This document shows, piece by piece, positions 1 through 8,526 of a DNA stretch of 64,000 nucleotides (position 1 is the first letter of the stretch; the number at the start of each line of letters is the position of its first letter). The notes beneath the pieces are model-generated. The model ran no database searches. It was not told the origin of the DNA and saw only the letters and a list, made by a program, of their open reading frames with translations. The stretch lies in the NCBI GenBank assembly GCA_900314655.1, contig OMWC01000001.1, positions 62,001 to 126,000 on the forward strand. Direction: 5' to 3'. The DNA is from an uncultured Prevotellaceae bacterium. GTDB lineage: Bacteria; Bacteroidota; Bacteroidia; Bacteroidales; Bacteroidaceae. Made by a program: the position numbers and the translations under genes.

Positions 1-101
1 AGCACACCCACCGGCCCCATCGGGGCGGAGGCTATAATGCCAATCATGATTCCCTTGAATACGAGATTGACAATATCTATATGAAACGGAAATGGCATCA
101 T
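1..101 (-). CDS. LysE/RhtB-type amino acid exporter, N-terminal fragment
   Basis: The reading frame starts at an ATG at 101 (a second in-frame ATG lies at 98) and runs off the left edge, so only about 33 residues are visible. They read as a short N-terminus followed by a hydrophobic segment ending in SAPMGPVGV. A first transmembrane helix followed by S-x-P-G/M-G-P is the hallmark of LysE/RhtB translocators, which export amino acids or similar small molecules through the inner membrane. A TAnnTTTG promoter element lies just upstream on the same strand. Substrate cannot be judged from this fragment. The family call is fairly good for such a short piece because the motif is specific. Confidence 0.6.
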   Translation of the reverse strand, partial: MMPFPFHIDIVNLVFKGIMIGIIASAPMGPVGV

Positions 102-111
102 AATTCGGTTG

Positions 112-119
112 CAAAGGTA
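112..119 (-). promoter_or_regulatory. -7 promoter element for the LysE-type gene
   Basis: TACCTTTG on the minus strand matches the Bacteroidetes TAnnTTTG element and lies 11 bp before the start codon of the leftward gene. No good TTTG element was seen at the expected -33 spacing. Confidence 0.5.
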
Positions 120-158
120 CGAATTTTTCCCGATTTATGTAATTTTATCGGATAAAAG

Positions 159-189
159 TTTGCGATATGCCACTTTTTTCCTACCTTTG
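159..189 (+). promoter_or_regulatory. Promoter for the ROK kinase gene
   Basis: TTTG at 159-162 and TACCTTTG at 182-189 are separated by 19 bp, a full match to the Bacteroidetes housekeeping promoter. Transcription would start near 196, leaving a leader of about 43 nt before the ATG at 239. Confidence 0.75.
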
Positions 190-238
190 CCCTGTTTAAA
201 GAAGCAATTTTCTATCAACTAAAAATAATTTTGCTATT

Positions 239-1219
239 ATGAATGCACAACCAGCAATCAAGCCCTACGTCATCGGACTCGACCTCGGAGGCACCAACTC
301 CGTATTTGGAATCGTAGATGCACGTGGAGAAATCAAAGCCACTACGGCCATCAAGACTCAAGGTTACGACAAAGTGGAAGACTACGTTGATGCCTGCGTG
401 GAAGCCCTGCAGGTCATCATCGACCAGGTGGGCGGTATCGAGACCATCAAGGCCATGGGCATCGGAGCCCCCAACGGTAACTATTATAGCGGAACCATCG
501 AGTTCGCGCCCAACCTCTCGTGGGCTCACGACGGCATCGTGCCCCTGGCACAGATGTTCAGCGACCGCCTCGGAGGCATCCCCGTGGGCCTCACCAACGA
601 TGCCAACGCGGCAGCTGTAGGAGAAATGACCTATGGAGTAGCCCGCGGCATGAAGAACTTCATCGTCATCACCCTCGGAACGGGTGTGGGTTCAGGTATC
701 GTCATCAACGGACAACTCGTCTATGGATGCGACGGATTTGCAGGCGAACTCGGCCACGTCACCATGGTTCGCGAAGGAGGCCGAGTATGCGGATGCGGCC
801 GTCAAGGCTGTCTGGAATGCTACTGCTCAGCCACAGGCGTGGCTCGTTCGGCTCGCGAATTCCTCCAGAAATCACAGGAGCCCTCTCTGCTCCGCGAACT
901 CGATCCCGAGCAGATCACCTCGCTCGACGTATCCATTGCCGCCGGCAAGGGGGATGCTCTGGCCAAGCGCATCTATGAGTTTACGGGCGACATGCTCGGC
1001 AAGGCTTGTGCCGACTTCGCTGCCTTCTCATCTCCCGAGGCATTCATCTTCTTCGGCGGCATGACTAAGGCCGGTGACCTCATCATGAAACCCATCGAGG
1101 AAAGCTACAACAACCACGTGCTCAAGATATTCAAGGGCAAGGCCAAGTTCCTCGTAAGCGGACTCGACGGCTCATCTGCAGCCGTGCTCGGAGCCTCTGC
1201 CATCGGTTGGGAACTCTGA
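239..1219 (+). CDS. ROK family sugar kinase, probable glucokinase
   Basis: A 326-residue protein with the complete ROK pattern. The ATP phosphate-binding motif DLGGTN is at residues 15-20. The catalytic aspartate is Asp121 in NDANAAAVGE. A GTG-containing phosphate loop lies near 147-153, ELGH at 170-173, and a zinc-type cysteine cluster CGCGRQGCLE at 184-193. ROK kinases phosphorylate hexoses in the cytoplasm. The length and motif set fit ATP-dependent glucokinase feeding glycolysis, but fructokinase or N-acetylmannosamine kinase activity cannot be excluded by eye. The gene is monocistronic, with its own promoter and a strong hairpin downstream. No Shine-Dalgarno sequence is visible, which is normal for this phylum. 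Confidence 0.88.
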   Translation: MNAQPAIKPYVIGLDLGGTNSVFGIVDARGEIKATTAIKTQGYDKVEDYVDACVEALQVIIDQVGGIETIKAMGIGAPNGNYYSGTIEFAPNLSWAHDGIVPLAQMFSDRLGGIPVGLTNDANAAAVGEMTYGVARGMKNFIVITLGTGVGSGIVINGQLVYGCDGFAGELGHVTMVREGGRVCGCGRQGCLECYCSATGVARSAREFLQKSQEPSLLRELDPEQITSLDVSIAAGKGDALAKRIYEFTGDMLGKACADFAAFSSPEAFIFFGGMTKAGDLIMKPIEESYNNHVLKIFKGKAKFLVSGLDGSSAAVLGASAIGWEL

Positions 1220-1240
1220 TACCGATATACGTTTAAATAA

Positions 1241-1286
1241 GGAAAAGAATACGCACGTGCTTATACGCGTGCGTATTTTCTTTTCC
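1241..1286. terminator. Strong hairpin terminator after the ROK kinase
   Basis: The arm at 1241-1257 pairs with 1268-1286 (17 bp with a 2-nt bulge; the core is GAATACGCACG) around a loop of about 10 nt. The right arm is itself T-rich (TATTTTCTTTTCC), so the hairpin could end transcription rightward after the kinase. Confidence 0.7.
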
Positions 1287-1290
1287 TTCC

Positions 1291-1378
1291 ACCCAACGGA
1301 AGCCTTGCTTCTACCCACTGGAAACAATGCTTCCTGGCTTTGGAAACAGGCTTTCTGCTGATTGGAAATGATATCTTT
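1291..1378. repeat. 22-bp tandem repeat array, locus 1 (four units)
   Basis: Four consecutive 22-bp units start at 1291, 1313, 1335 and 1357. The consensus is roughly nCCCAnTGGAAnCnnTGCTTCn, and each good unit carries its own small dyad GGAAnC-nnT-GCTTCC. The period is not a multiple of three, so the array is not a hidden coding repeat. The same unit occurs near 22.2 kb and 54.7 kb. The last unit has decayed. Confidence 0.75.
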
Positions 1379-1540
1379 TAGTGTTGCGTTTGATATATTT
1401 TCCATAATATTTTCAGCCTTTGGGGAGCAATTTCACACATTCCGTGCCCCGACCGAGGTTCGGTTTCGCAGGTGTTGTAGGTTTCGTGTTGTTGTATCTC
1501 ATTGATATACTGCTTTTTAGGTGAAACGTTAATGTCCTGA

Positions 1541-1692
1541 GCGTTCCAGTTCCAGTTGTTCCAATTTTTTTTCAGAGGGTTTCAATATCTTCTTTTTTCT
1601 ATATAACTAACTATATATCAATTAGTTATAGGTCTTTAGAAGGGGTGCGTTATCCTGTTTTTAGAAACTGGAACAAATTGGAACTGGAACGC
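1541..1692. repeat. Nested inverted-repeat element, locus 1
   Basis: The outer arms are at 1541-1563 and 1668-1692. Both read GCGTTCCAGTTCCA followed by a further TTCCA when oriented inward, so each arm is a run of short GTTCCA direct repeats. In the centre is an A+T-rich dyad, TATAACTAA (1602-1610) against TTAGTTATA (1622-1630). No protein is encoded. The layout, short iterated arms around an AT palindrome, matches the element at 22786-22936. The remainder of 1379-1826 shows nothing else beyond the promoter at 1801. Confidence 0.65.
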
Positions 1693-1800
1693 TTCCGTTA
1701 AGCTGAAAGCAAAGTCAAGCCAGCTTATTTCTCTATGAGGCCAATGTTGTAAAGATAGTGAATATTTCGGGAATTTCTTCGCTTAATCGGATTTTTGTTG

Positions 1801-1808
1801 TACCTTTG
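1801..1808 (+). promoter_or_regulatory. -7 promoter element for the Sua5/TsaC gene
   Basis: TACCTTTG lies 18 bp before the chosen ATG at 1827. It rules out the longer reading-frame start at 1758, which would lie upstream of the promoter. The -33 element is weak. Confidence 0.6.
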
Positions 1809-1826
1809 CCCCTCCAGAATGAAATT

Positions 1827-2396
1827 ATGAACAGAAAAGAAGATATACAACGGGCCGTGGAAGTGATGCGGAAGGGTGGGGTGATACTCTATCCTACGGA
1901 TACCGTATGGGGTATCGGATGCGATGCCACCAACGAGGAGGCCGTGGCAAAAGTCTATAAAATCAAGCAGCGCGACGACTCGAAGGCGCTAATCTGCCTC
2001 GTAGATAGCGATGCCAGGCTGCAGCGATACGTGAGGAACGTGCCTAACGTGGCATGGGACATCTTTGATTTGGCCACGAAGCCTACAACGGTTATTCTGG
2101 ACGGGGCGGTGAACCTGGCTCCGAACTTGATTGCTGAGGATGGAAGTATCGCCATGCGCATCACGCATGAGGAGTTCTCGAAAGAACTTTGCTACCGCTT
2201 CCAGAAGGCAATTGTATCGACGAGCGCCAACATCAGCGGACAGCCGGCTGCGCAGAACTTTCAGGATATTGCACCGGAACTGCTGGAGGCTGTTGACTAT
2301 GTATGCTATTCGCGGCGGCAGGAGAAAAAACCGCATATGCCGTCGAGTATCATCAAGTTGTCGGCCAACGGCGAGGTGAGCATTATCCGTCGATGA
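1827..2396 (+). CDS. tsaC: L-threonylcarbamoyladenylate synthase (TsaC/Sua5, YrdC domain)
   Basis: A 189-residue single-domain YrdC protein. The N-terminal motif PTDTVWGIGCDA (residues 23-34) and the later STSANISGQPA segment are diagnostic of enzymes that convert threonine, bicarbonate and ATP to threonylcarbamoyl-AMP. This is the donor for the t6A37 modification of ANN-decoding tRNAs, a cytoplasmic essential process. The length matches the TsaC type without the extra Sua5 domain. The YciO paralogue has a different first motif, so TsaC is preferred. The start at 1827 was chosen because an upstream in-frame start lies before the promoter. The ClC gene follows after 28 bp and may be co-transcribed. 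Confidence 0.85.
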   Translation: MNRKEDIQRAVEVMRKGGVILYPTDTVWGIGCDATNEEAVAKVYKIKQRDDSKALICLVDSDARLQRYVRNVPNVAWDIFDLATKPTTVILDGAVNLAPNLIAEDGSIAMRITHEEFSKELCYRFQKAIVSTSANISGQPAAQNFQDIAPELLEAVDYVCYSRRQEKKPHMPSSIIKLSANGEVSIIRR

Positions 2397-2424
2397 AGTT
2401 AATTCGTAAAAAGGCTGGTGACCG

Positions 2425-4197
2425 ATGAGAGAGAAGTTTTTGACATGGCGACAGGAGCACATTTCAGACAGGCAGTTCACGCTTGTCCTGAGTTTCTTTG
2501 TGGGACTGTTTGCTGCCGTTGCCGCCTTCTCGCTGCATTGGTTTATTCGCCAGATACAACTGCTTCTTACTGAGGGGTTTACGGCTTCGTCGTTCAACTG
2601 GCTCTATTTGGTCTATCCGGTTATCGGTATCTATATCACTTCGCTCTTCGTGCGCTATATCGTTAAGGACAACATTTCGCATGGTATCACGCGAATCCTT
2701 TATGCCATTTCTTCCAAGAAGAGCCGGCTGAAGGCGCACAACACGTGGAGTTCGGTTATCGCTTCGGCCATCACGATCGGGTTTGGCGGTTCGGTGGGAG
2801 CCGAGGCGCCTATCGTGCTCACGGGCTCAGCTATCGGCAGTAATCTTGGGCGTGTGTTCAAACTGGATTCCAAGACGCTGATGCTGCTCATCGGTTGTGG
2901 TGCTGCGGCTGCCATAGCAGGCATCTTCAAGGCCCCGATTGCCGGACTGGTGTTCACGCTGGAGGTGCTGATGATCGACCTGACGATGGCTTCGCTGATG
3001 CCTATCCTCATTGCATCGGTCACGGCGGTCTGCTTCAGTTATATTTTCAATGGTTCCAACTCGCTGTTCCAGTTCACGATGGACGGCTCGTGGCAGATGG
3101 ACCGTGTGCCGGCCTATATATTATTAGGTGTGTTCGGCGGTCTGATCAGTCTTTACTTCATCCGCATGATGACGGCCTGCGAGGGCATATTTGCCAAGCT
3201 TGACAAATACCGCTATGCCAAGCTGGCGCTGGGCGGCGTGATTCTGAGCTCGCTCATCTTCCTTTTCCCTGCGCTCTATGGTGAGGGCTACAATAGCATC
3301 AACATCTTGCTGAATGGAAAGACGGAAGCCGATTGGAACGAGATTCTCAATAACTCGCTTTTCTACGGGCATGGCAATCTGCTGATACTTTATATCGGAC
3401 TGGTGTTGCTGACGAAGGTGTTTGCCACATCGGCCACCAACGGTGGTGGCGGTTGCGGCGGTACGTTTGCGCCTTCGTTGTTCATAGGTGCTTTCGGAGG
3501 ATTCTTCTTTGCCCGTGTGTGGAACATGGAGCAGATAGGCGTTTATATTCCCGAGAAGAATTTTGCCATGCTTGGAATGGCTGCCGTGATGGCTGGCGTG
3601 ATGCATGCGCCGCTGACGGGTATCTTCCTTATTGCGGAGCTGACGGGTGGTTACCAGATGTTTATCCCGCTGATGATAACCAGCATCTGTGCTTTCCTTA
3701 CCATCAATATCTTTGAGAAGCACAGCATCTACGGCATGCGGCTGGCCCGCGAAGGCAAGTTGATTACCCACCATACTGACCGCGCCGTGCTGACGTTGAT
3801 GAGTCTGGACTCGGTCATCGACAGGCATTTCACGGCCGTGAAACCAGACATGGAACTGAGCTCGCTGGTGCATGCCCTGAGTCGCTCGAAGCAGAGCCTG
3901 CTTCCCGTATTGGACGATGCAGGTAACCTGCTGGGTGAGATTGACCTCCAGAAAATCCGTAATATCGTGTTCCGTACGGAACTATATCATCACTTTACCG
4001 TCAGTCAACTCATGAGCCAGCCCTTGGCTATGCTCGGCGTGAACGACACGGTGGAGGAGGTGATGGAGACATTCGACAGGACTGATGCCCAGATGTTGCC
4101 CGTGGTGGAACTCGACGGCAAGTTGATCGGATATATCTCGCGTTCTCATCTCTATATGGAGTACCGCCAGATGGTGGCAGATATGAGTGCGGAGTAG
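2425..4197 (+). CDS. ClC-type chloride channel/transporter with C-terminal CBS pair
   Basis: A 590-residue membrane protein with about a dozen hydrophobic helices. The ClC filter motif GSVGAEAP is at 122-129, with Glu127 at the external gating-glutamate position. A second filter motif of the GxFxPxLxxGA type appears as GGTFAPSLFIGA near 345-357. Two CBS domains follow the membrane part, at roughly 455-510 and 523-580. Such proteins move chloride, often in exchange for protons, and CBS domains usually bind adenine nucleotides to regulate gating. The gating glutamate suggests H+/Cl- exchange, but this is inference. It sits between tsaC and fmt on the same strand with short gaps. Confidence 0.88.
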   Translation: MREKFLTWRQEHISDRQFTLVLSFFVGLFAAVAAFSLHWFIRQIQLLLTEGFTASSFNWLYLVYPVIGIYITSLFVRYIVKDNISHGITRILYAISSKKSRLKAHNTWSSVIASAITIGFGGSVGAEAPIVLTGSAIGSNLGRVFKLDSKTLMLLIGCGAAAAIAGIFKAPIAGLVFTLEVLMIDLTMASLMPILIASVTAVCFSYIFNGSNSLFQFTMDGSWQMDRVPAYILLGVFGGLISLYFIRMMTACEGIFAKLDKYRYAKLALGGVILSSLIFLFPALYGEGYNSINILLNGKTEADWNEILNNSLFYGHGNLLILYIGLVLLTKVFATSATNGGGGCGGTFAPSLFIGAFGGFFFARVWNMEQIGVYIPEKNFAMLGMAAVMAGVMHAPLTGIFLIAELTGGYQMFIPLMITSICAFLTINIFEKHSIYGMRLAREGKLITHHTDRAVLTLMSLDSVIDRHFTAVKPDMELSSLVHALSRSKQSLLPVLDDAGNLLGEIDLQKIRNIVFRTELYHHFTVSQLMSQPLAMLGVNDTVEEVMETFDRTDAQMLPVVELDGKLIGYISRSHLYMEYRQMVADMSAE

Positions 4198-4252
4198 GGG
4201 GAGCCGGTTTGCCGGATAACTGTTTGTGATTAGAACATTTGGATTTTAGGTT

Positions 4253-5233
4253 ATGATGAAAAAGGAAGATTTACGCATCGTTTTTATGGGTACGCCTGAG
4301 TTTGCCGTGGGCACTCTTCAGCGTTTGGTGGAAGGTGGCTATCGTGTCGTGGCCGTGGTGACGCAGCCCGACAAGCCTGTGGGACGTCATCAGGACACGC
4401 TTCAGCCGTCGCAGGTGAAACTGTACGCCCAAGCAAAGGGACTGCCCGTTCTGCAACCGGTTAAAATGAAGGACCCCGAGTTTGTGGAACAATTGCGCTC
4501 CTTCCAGGCAGACCTTCAGGTGGTGGTGGCTTTCCGCATGCTTCCCGAGGTGGTCTGGGCCATGCCTCGCTTCGGCACGTTTAATGTGCATGCTGCCCTG
4601 CTGCCCCAGTATAGGGGTGCTGCGCCCATCAACTGGGCCGTCATCAACGGTGAGACGCAGACGGGCGTGACCACATTCTTCCTTGACCATGATATTGATA
4701 CGGGCCGCATCATCATGCAGAAACCGTTTGAAATCGAAGATGACTTCAATGTGGAGAACGTCTATGACGGATTGATGGAGCTTGGAGCGGAGATAGCCGT
4801 GGAAACCATAGACCGCATTCTGGACGGTGACGGAAAGGTGGAAAGCCTTCCGCAGGAGGAAATGATCCCCGTTGGCACAGAACTCCATCCGGCGCCGAAG
4901 ATTTTCAAGGAGACGTGTGAGATAAACTGGAATCAGGAGGCGAAGAAGGTCTATGATTTCATCCGCGGTCTGAGCCCATATCCAGGCGCATGGACTACGC
5001 TGGTGTCGCCTGAAGGGAAGGAGACCGTGCTGAAAGTGTATGCCGCTTCCAAGACGGAAGACATCACAAAGGAACCTGTGGGACAGTTGTTGACGGCAAA
5101 GAACAGGCTGATGGTGGCTACGGGCGACGGACTCCTAAACTTGGAAGAGGTGCAGCTGGCGGGCAAGAAAAGAATGAAAGCCGCTGATTTCCTCAACGGC
5201 TTTCGTGACTTGACAGGTTATCGCGTGCGCTAA
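4253..5233 (+). CDS. fmt: Methionyl-tRNA formyltransferase
   Basis: A 326-residue protein with the formyltransferase core. FMGTPEFAV is near the N-terminus (11-19). The active-site segment has Asn111, His113 and LLPQYRGAAPINW, followed by the LDHDIDTG loop at 144-151 that carries the catalytic aspartate. The C-terminal third fits the OB-like tRNA-binding domain. The enzyme formylates initiator Met-tRNA using 10-formyltetrahydrofolate, in the cytoplasm. There are two adjacent ATG codons (4253 and 4256), and either could start translation. The gene is convergent with rfbA, 24 bp away, and no clear terminator was seen between them. Confidence 0.95.
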   Translation: MMKKEDLRIVFMGTPEFAVGTLQRLVEGGYRVVAVVTQPDKPVGRHQDTLQPSQVKLYAQAKGLPVLQPVKMKDPEFVEQLRSFQADLQVVVAFRMLPEVVWAMPRFGTFNVHAALLPQYRGAAPINWAVINGETQTGVTTFFLDHDIDTGRIIMQKPFEIEDDFNVENVYDGLMELGAEIAVETIDRILDGDGKVESLPQEEMIPVGTELHPAPKIFKETCEINWNQEAKKVYDFIRGLSPYPGAWTTLVSPEGKETVLKVYAASKTEDITKEPVGQLLTAKNRLMVATGDGLLNLEEVQLAGKKRMKAADFLNGFRDLTGYRVR

Positions 5234-5257
5234 ATCTGGCTGAAAGGGAATCCCCAA

Positions 5258-6166
5258 TCAATACTCCAGATTCTCTTTGCCGGTCTTTTCTACTTCATCG
5301 ATTACCTTCAGCAGATACTGGCCATATTGGTTCTTCAGCATGGGCTGAGCCACTTCGCGGAGCTTCTCGGCCGTGATCCATCCCTTGCGATAGGCAATTC
5401 CTTCCAGACAGGCCACCTTCAAGCCCTGACGCTTCTCGATAACTTCCACGAAAGTGGATGCTTCTGAGAGTGAGTCGTGGGTACCGGTATCGAGCCATGC
5501 AAAGCCGCGGCCAAAGGTCTGGACTTTCAGCTGCTTGTCTTTGAGAAACACTTGGTTGACCGTTGTGATTTCCAGTTCGCCGCGGGCTGAGGGCTTGATG
5601 TTCTTGGCCACCTCAACCACCTTGTTGGGGTAAAAATAGAGTCCCACCACGGCATAGTTGCTCTTCGGCTCTTTCGGTTTTTCCTCGATGGAAAGGCAGT
5701 TGCCGTCTTTGTCGAATTCTGCTACGCCATAGCGTTCAGGATCGCTCACCCAATAGCCGAACACCGTGGCTTTGTCGTTCTGTTCTGCATCAATCACAGC
5801 CTGCTTCAGGAGTGAAGACAATCCTGCTCCGTGGAAGATGTTATCGCCCAGCACCAGACAGGCAGAATCGTTGCCGATGAACTCTTCACCGATAATGAAG
5901 GCTTGGGCCAGACCGTCGGGCGAAGGCTGTTCGGCGTATTCAAACTTCACGCCGAAGTTGCTTCCATCGCCAAGCAGACGGCGGAATCCAGGCAGGTCGG
6001 TAGGTGTTGAAATGATGAGAATCTCGCGGATTCCGGCCAGCATGAGCACGGAAATCGGATAGTAGATCATCGGTTTGTCGAAAATAGGAATCAACTGCTT
6101 GCTGATGCCTTTGGTGATAGGGTAGAGGCGTGTGCCGCTACCGCCAGCTAATACGATACCTTTCAT
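5258..6166 (-). CDS. rfbA: Glucose-1-phosphate thymidylyltransferase
   Basis: A 302-residue nucleotidyltransferase. It starts [18 protein letters not shown] with the GGSGTRL nucleotide loop at 8-14 and has LGDNIF near residue 110 for metal binding. It catalyses dTTP plus glucose-1-phosphate to dTDP-glucose, the first step to dTDP-L-rhamnose for surface polysaccharides. The start at 6166 was chosen because it matches the family N-terminus and because a full promoter lies just upstream; a longer in-frame start at 6331 lies beyond it. The usual rfbB/C/D partners are not adjacent, so the pathway genes must be elsewhere. Confidence 0.95.
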   Translation of the reverse strand: MKGIVLAGGSGTRLYPITKGISKQLIPIFDKPMIYYPISVLMLAGIREILIISTPTDLPGFRRLLGDGSNFGVKFEYAEQPSPDGLAQAFIIGEEFIGNDSACLVLGDNIFHGAGLSSLLKQAVIDAEQNDKATVFGYWVSDPERYGVAEFDKDGNCLSIEEKPKEPKSNYAVVGLYFYPNKVVEVAKNIKPSARGELEITTVNQVFLKDKQLKVQTFGRGFAWLDTGTHDSLSEASTFVEVIEKRQGLKVACLEGIAYRKGWITAEKLREVAQPMLKNQYGQYLLKVIDEVEKTGKENLEY

Positions 6167-6197
6167 AATTGACTGTGTTATTTCTTGATTTTGGAAG

Positions 6198-6229
6198 CAA
6201 AGATATAATAATTTTTCATTTGATGCAAA
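6198..6229 (-). promoter_or_regulatory. Promoter for rfbA
   Basis: On the minus strand, TTTG (6226-6229) and TATCTTTG (6198-6205) are 20 bp apart, a full consensus match placed 31 bp before the rfbA start. Confidence 0.75.
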
Positions 6230-6286
6230 CTTTTGCCTACTTAACTGATTAAATTCCATTAAATTATGAATTTTCGTTCCATAAAT

Positions 6287-6317
6287 TTTGTACAATCGCA
6301 AAAAATTCTTATCTTTG
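6287..6317 (+). promoter_or_regulatory. Promoter for the zapA-rny operon
   Basis: TTTG (6287-6290) and TATCTTTG (6310-6317) are 19 bp apart. The predicted start point near 6324 leaves a leader of about 12 nt before the ATG at 6336, and excludes the longer in-frame start at 6288. Confidence 0.75.
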
Positions 6318-6335
6318 CCCTCAAATTCCATTTAT

Positions 6336-6629
6336 ATGGCCAGTTCAACAGTGATTCTGAATACTTTCACCACTCGGATGAGGCAAATGGTTCTCCGTTT
6401 TTCAGAAGTGAAGAAGGAGAATGAGGAACTTTATGCGATGGTAGATGAGCGCGAAAAGGAAATCGCGCGGTTGAAAGAACAGCTGGGACAGGCCGAGCGC
6501 GACTACAACAGTTTGAAAATGGCCCGTATGCTTGAAGTGACCGACGGTGACGTTGAGGGAGCCAAGAAGCGAGTGGCCAGTCTCATTCGTGAGGTGAATC
6601 GCTGTATAACCATGTTGAGCGAAAAATAA
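6336..6629 (+). CDS. Small coiled-coil protein, possible ZapB-like division factor
   Basis: A 97-residue protein dominated by a charged heptad pattern from about residue 15 to 60 (EVKKENEELYAMV, EREKEIARLKEQL). It ends one base before zapA, with which it is probably translationally coupled. Small coiled-coil proteins are often encoded just before zapA in Bacteroidetes, and a role as a ZapB-like partner of ZapA at the Z-ring is a reasonable inference from context. No sequence motif proves it. The start at 6336 follows the promoter. Confidence 0.6.
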   Translation: MASSTVILNTFTTRMRQMVLRFSEVKKENEELYAMVDEREKEIARLKEQLGQAERDYNSLKMARMLEVTDGDVEGAKKRVASLIREVNRCITMLSEK

Positions 6630-6630
6630 A

Positions 6631-6924
6631 ATGGCGGAAGAAAAAGACAGACTCAATATAAGATTGCACGTATATGATACGGACATCCCCGTGAAAGTAG
6701 ATCGCGAGGATGAGTATTTCTATCGTGAGGCTGCAAAACTTATATCCAGTACGGTGAACAAATACGCTGAAGTCTTCAAGACGAAGAAGAGCGAAAAGGA
6801 AATCCTGTATATGGCGATGATTGACATAGCCCTTCACTACGAGAAGGAGAAGGGCAATAATGACACATCGGAGTATGATAATATTCTTTCGTCGTTGACC
6901 AAAGAGATAGAAAGAGTATTATAA
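6631..6924 (+). CDS. zapA: Cell division protein ZapA
   Basis: A 97-residue protein matching ZapA. The N-terminal strand [17 protein letters not shown] is followed by the [15 protein letters not shown] helix and a long C-terminal helix for dimerisation or tetramerisation ([21 protein letters not shown]). ZapA binds and bundles FtsZ at midcell. It lies between the small coiled-coil gene (1 bp upstream) and rny (13 bp downstream), an order common in this phylum. Confidence 0.85.
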   Translation: MAEEKDRLNIRLHVYDTDIPVKVDREDEYFYREAAKLISSTVNKYAEVFKTKKSEKEILYMAMIDIALHYEKEKGNNDTSEYDNILSSLTKEIERVL

Positions 6925-6937
6925 TAAAAAGACAAGT

Positions 6938-8473
6938 ATGATAGTAACTTTGATTGTTGCCGTAGCCGCCCTGATAGTTGGCGGACTATGCGGATACTGT
7001 GTTTTCCGGTACGGATTGACTGGAAAATACAAGAAAATGATGGCCGCTGCCGAAAAAGAGGCAGAAGACCTCAAGAAAGAGAAACTCTTTGAAGTAAAGG
7101 AAAAATTCCTCAACAAGAAGGCTGAGCTGGAAAAGGAAGTGCAGCAGCGCAACCAGAAGATTCAGCAAAACGAAAACCGACTGAAGCAGCGTGAGATTGG
7201 CTTGAACCAGCGCCAAGAGGAATTAGGCCGCCGGAAGCAGGAAGTGGACCAGCAGCAGCAACGCGTGGATAACGAGAAGAAACTGCTCGTCGTGAAGCAG
7301 GAAGAACTCGAAAAGATGCAGCAGCAGGAGCGCGTGAAACTCGAGGAACTCTCCGGACTCAGCGCCGAGGAAGCCAAGAGCCGCCTGGTGGAGAGCCTGA
7401 AGGATGAGGCACGCACCGATGCCGCCAGCTACATCAACGAAATCATGGATGAGGCTAAGCTGAACGCTAACCAGCAAGCAAAGAAAATCGTGATTCAGAC
7501 CATTCAGCGTGTAGCCACCGAGACTGCCATCGAGAATTCCGTCAGCGTTTTCCATATTGATAATGACGAGGTGAAAGGTCGTATTATCGGACGCGAAGGC
7601 CGTAACATTCGTGCGCTTGAAGCCGCCTGCGGAGTGGAAATCGTGGTGGATGATACCCCTGAGGCTATCGTAATCTCTGCTTTCGATCCTATCCGTCGTG
7701 AAGTATGCCGCCTGGCACTTCACCAGTTGGTTTCCGATGGCCGTATCCATCCCGCACGTATCGAGGAAGTCGTGGCTAAGGTGAAGAAACAACTGGAGAA
7801 TGAGGTTATCGAGACTGGTAAGCGTACGGCTATCGACTTGGGTATCCATGGTCTGCATCCCGAACTGATTCGTATCGTCGGTAAGATGAAATACCGTTCT
7901 TCCTATGGTCAGAACCTCCTGCAGCATGCTCGCGAGACGGCAAATCTTTGTGCCGTGATGGCCAGCGAATTGGGCCTGAACCCGAAGAAGGCAAAGCGTG
8001 CCGGATTGTTGCATGATATTGGTAAGGTACCCGATGAGGAAAGCGAATTGCCGCATGCACTCTATGGTGCCAAGATAGCTGAGAAGTATAAGGAAAAGCC
8101 TGATATCTGCAACGCCATCGGTGCACACCACGACGAAATGGAAATGCAGACCCTCTTGGCTCCCATCGTGCAGGTTTGCGATGCGATCTCTGGTGCCCGT
8201 CCTGGTGCCCGTCGTGAAATCGTAGAGGCCTACATCAAGCGTCTTAACGATCTGGAGGCCATTGCCATGAGTTATCCTGGCGTGACCAAGACTTATGCCA
8301 TTCAGGCAGGTCGCGAACTCCGCGTGATCGTGGGTGCTGACAAGATGGACGATATTGAGAGCGAGAAGCTGTCAGGCGAAATCGCCACAAAGATTCAGAA
8401 TGAGATGACTTATCCCGGTCAGGTGAAGATCACCGTGATACGTGAGACTCGTTCTGTAGCATACGCAAAATAA
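6938..8473 (+). CDS. rny: Ribonuclease Y
   Basis: A 511-residue protein with all RNase Y parts. A single N-terminal membrane anchor (residues 1-25) is followed by a long Gln/Glu/Lys-rich coiled coil to about 150. A KH RNA-binding domain contains [15 protein letters not shown] at 214-228. An HD phosphohydrolase domain has the metal-binding pair His359-Asp360 in LLHDIGK. It is the membrane-tethered endonuclease that starts mRNA decay. It is co-transcribed with zapA, and a GC-rich hairpin follows the stop codon. Confidence 0.95.
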   Translation: MIVTLIVAVAALIVGGLCGYCVFRYGLTGKYKKMMAAAEKEAEDLKKEKLFEVKEKFLNKKAELEKEVQQRNQKIQQNENRLKQREIGLNQRQEELGRRKQEVDQQQQRVDNEKKLLVVKQEELEKMQQQERVKLEELSGLSAEEAKSRLVESLKDEARTDAASYINEIMDEAKLNANQQAKKIVIQTIQRVATETAIENSVSVFHIDNDEVKGRIIGREGRNIRALEAACGVEIVVDDTPEAIVISAFDPIRREVCRLALHQLVSDGRIHPARIEEVVAKVKKQLENEVIETGKRTAIDLGIHGLHPELIRIVGKMKYRSSYGQNLLQHARETANLCAVMASELGLNPKKAKRAGLLHDIGKVPDEESELPHALYGAKIAEKYKEKPDICNAIGAHHDEMEMQTLLAPIVQVCDAISGARPGARREIVEAYIKRLNDLEAIAMSYPGVTKTYAIQAGRELRVIVGADKMDDIESEKLSGEIATKIQNEMTYPGQVKITVIRETRSVAYAK

Positions 8474-8480
8474 TCAGACA

Positions 8481-8510
8481 AGGGCAGGCCATAGTGCCTG
8501 CCCTATATTA
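8481..8510 (+). terminator. Hairpin after rny
   Basis: AGGGCAGGC (8481-8489) pairs perfectly with GCCTGCCCT (8496-8504). The tail is TATATTATT rather than a T-run, so it may act as an mRNA-stabilising or partial terminator before the next gene, which starts at 8527. Confidence 0.5.
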
Positions 8511-8526
8511 TTGAAAGGGAAAGGAT

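Noticed and set aside
1291..1378. 22-bp arrays as a CRISPR
   Set aside because: Units are directly tandem with no unique spacers, and no cas genes are present.
1172..1405. 77-codon leftward frame after the ROK kinase
   Set aside because: It covers the terminator and the 22-bp array; the 22-bp period breaks any protein repeat, so it is an accident.
5234..5257. Terminator between fmt and rfbA
   Set aside because: The 24-bp gap has no convincing hairpin.
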